Positions 63,051 through 64,000 of a DNA stretch of 64,000 bases are shown here, piece by piece. The translations under genes and the position numbers were made by a program. Within the stretch, counting starts at the first letter, position 1. Each line of letters begins with the position of its first letter. Origin of the DNA: Tubulanus polymorphus. Taxonomy: Eukaryota > Nemertea > Palaeonemertea > Tubulaniformes > Tubulanidae. A model generated the notes under the pieces. It did not search any database and was not told the DNA's origin. It was given only the letters and a program-made list of their open reading frames with translations. Where the stretch lies: assembly GCF_964204645.1 (NCBI RefSeq), contig NC_134030.1:2643855-2707854 (forward strand), read 5' to 3'.

Positions 63051-64000
63051 CTGCGAAAACAAAAACAGAAGAAAAAAAATATCGAACGTTTTTTTTTTTT
63101 AATGCGAAAATGTTGTACGCGGGGCTCCGAGATGACAGTCCCACGATTAACAAACACGACGAGTTGTCCTTGAGCGAGGTATTCTCAGCGCCTTTAATCG
63201 TCAATTTCTATTCGGATGTTCCTTTTTCATCCGGATAAGCCTCGAGCTTTCGATAATAATACGCGCGATACGCGTTCTCACAATCTACCTTTCACTCTTA
63301 CCGACCGCCCGTACTGTCAGGGAATTGAATTTTTTTATCCCGCTCAGGATTTTTTTATCCCGCCGGCCAGTGTAACGATACAAGTTTCAGTAGCATTATT
63401 CTATCCAGCAAATCACTGTCGGAGGTCTTATCTCCGAGATAAATGAGAGACCAGAATTTATATCAGGTAGGTTAAACAGTCATTTTGCCGGAGAACTGAT
63501 CGAATCCTAATTTGTCTCCATACATATTTATATATATATAGATAGAATGCCGTTAGACGGGATATCAGGATATCAGACACAATGGGAGTAAAAGGATTAC
63601 GTATGATTGCCGAGAGAAGCGAGACTGTTGGGGGTATCAGTGAACGAGCTATAGCCCGCAGTTTTGATCGAGATTTCTAGACATTTGGCAAATCGATGTT
63701 AAAACATCATTCTTAATTCCAAAAGGCAAATTCATAGCCATGTTTATGTAATTGAGATTATCGTCCATCCTACATATATCCAGGGAAGTGTGATGAGACA
63801 CTCATCACACTTCCCTGATATATCTATGTATTTACATATATTGTAATTATTTTTCAAATGTTCAAATGTCTTTTTGCTGAGCAAAATAAACTTAACTGTT
63901 ATAATACCAATGATTTAAAATAAAGAAGTTTCCAGTTTCTAGGCGCCATTTTGTGGCGGTCCCTCGAGGTCCCCATTGTTGCGATAATTTGCGCTCTTTT
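63051..64000 (-). other. Intron of the THSD7-like gene to the right edge
   Basis: No TSP1 motif or convincing exon is visible. It contains a perfect 17-base-arm hairpin at 63781-63817. Confidence 0.4.
63781..63817. repeat. Perfect hairpin with 17-base arms
   Basis: CAGGGAAGTGTGATGAG, three bases, then CTCATCACACTTCCCTG. It is isolated from any visible gene end, so it may be a small MITE remnant. Confidence 0.7.

Overview
This is an intron-rich animal nuclear genome window, AT-rich and full of small inverted-repeat elements. The mix of conserved bilaterian genes with tRNA-derived SINE and MITE families suggests a marine invertebrate, perhaps a lophotrochozoan such as a mollusc. That placement is inference; nothing in the sequence names the species.

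Layout. (1) Positions 1-15,223, plus strand: the 3' two thirds of POLE, the catalytic subunit of DNA polymerase epsilon. I resolve 28 exons with consistent phases, from just after polymerase motif C to the C-terminal cysteine modules. (2) About 16.98-44.4 kb, minus strand: a tandem array of three related genes (here IgTM-A, -B and -C, ordered right to left in transcription as C, B, A). Each encodes a signal peptide, two Ig-like domains, a short cysteine-rich stalk, one transmembrane helix and a short tail. I do not recognise them as a named family. Copy A also has a second pair of downstream exons, phase-compatible with its membrane exon, encoding a long proline-rich and basic cytoplasmic tail. 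Duplication breakpoints cut this tail off copies B and C and left only relics of it. (3) 45.9-56.8 kb, plus strand: CCDC191 (coiled-coil protein), 17 exons, first exon not found. (4) 57.45-63.05 kb, minus strand: the 3' end of a THSD7-like thrombospondin-repeat membrane protein, continuing off the right edge.

POLE and IgTM-A are convergent, with interleaved poly(A) signals. IgTM-C and CCDC191 are divergent. CCDC191 and THSD7-like are convergent. POLE and CCDC191 look like ordinary single-copy genes. The unusual part is the Ig receptor array: copies share exon sizes and phases but differ in membrane-proximal and cytoplasmic exons (microexon lost, tail frameshifted, tail exon severed), while an intron block beside the tail exon is almost identical in all three.

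Introns and spacers hold minisatellites, several MITE families (one inserting at TTAA), a hAT-like non-autonomous transposon with an 8-bp target duplication and a preserved empty site, a fold-back cluster, a LINE fragment split by a MITE, and a tRNA-derived SINE.
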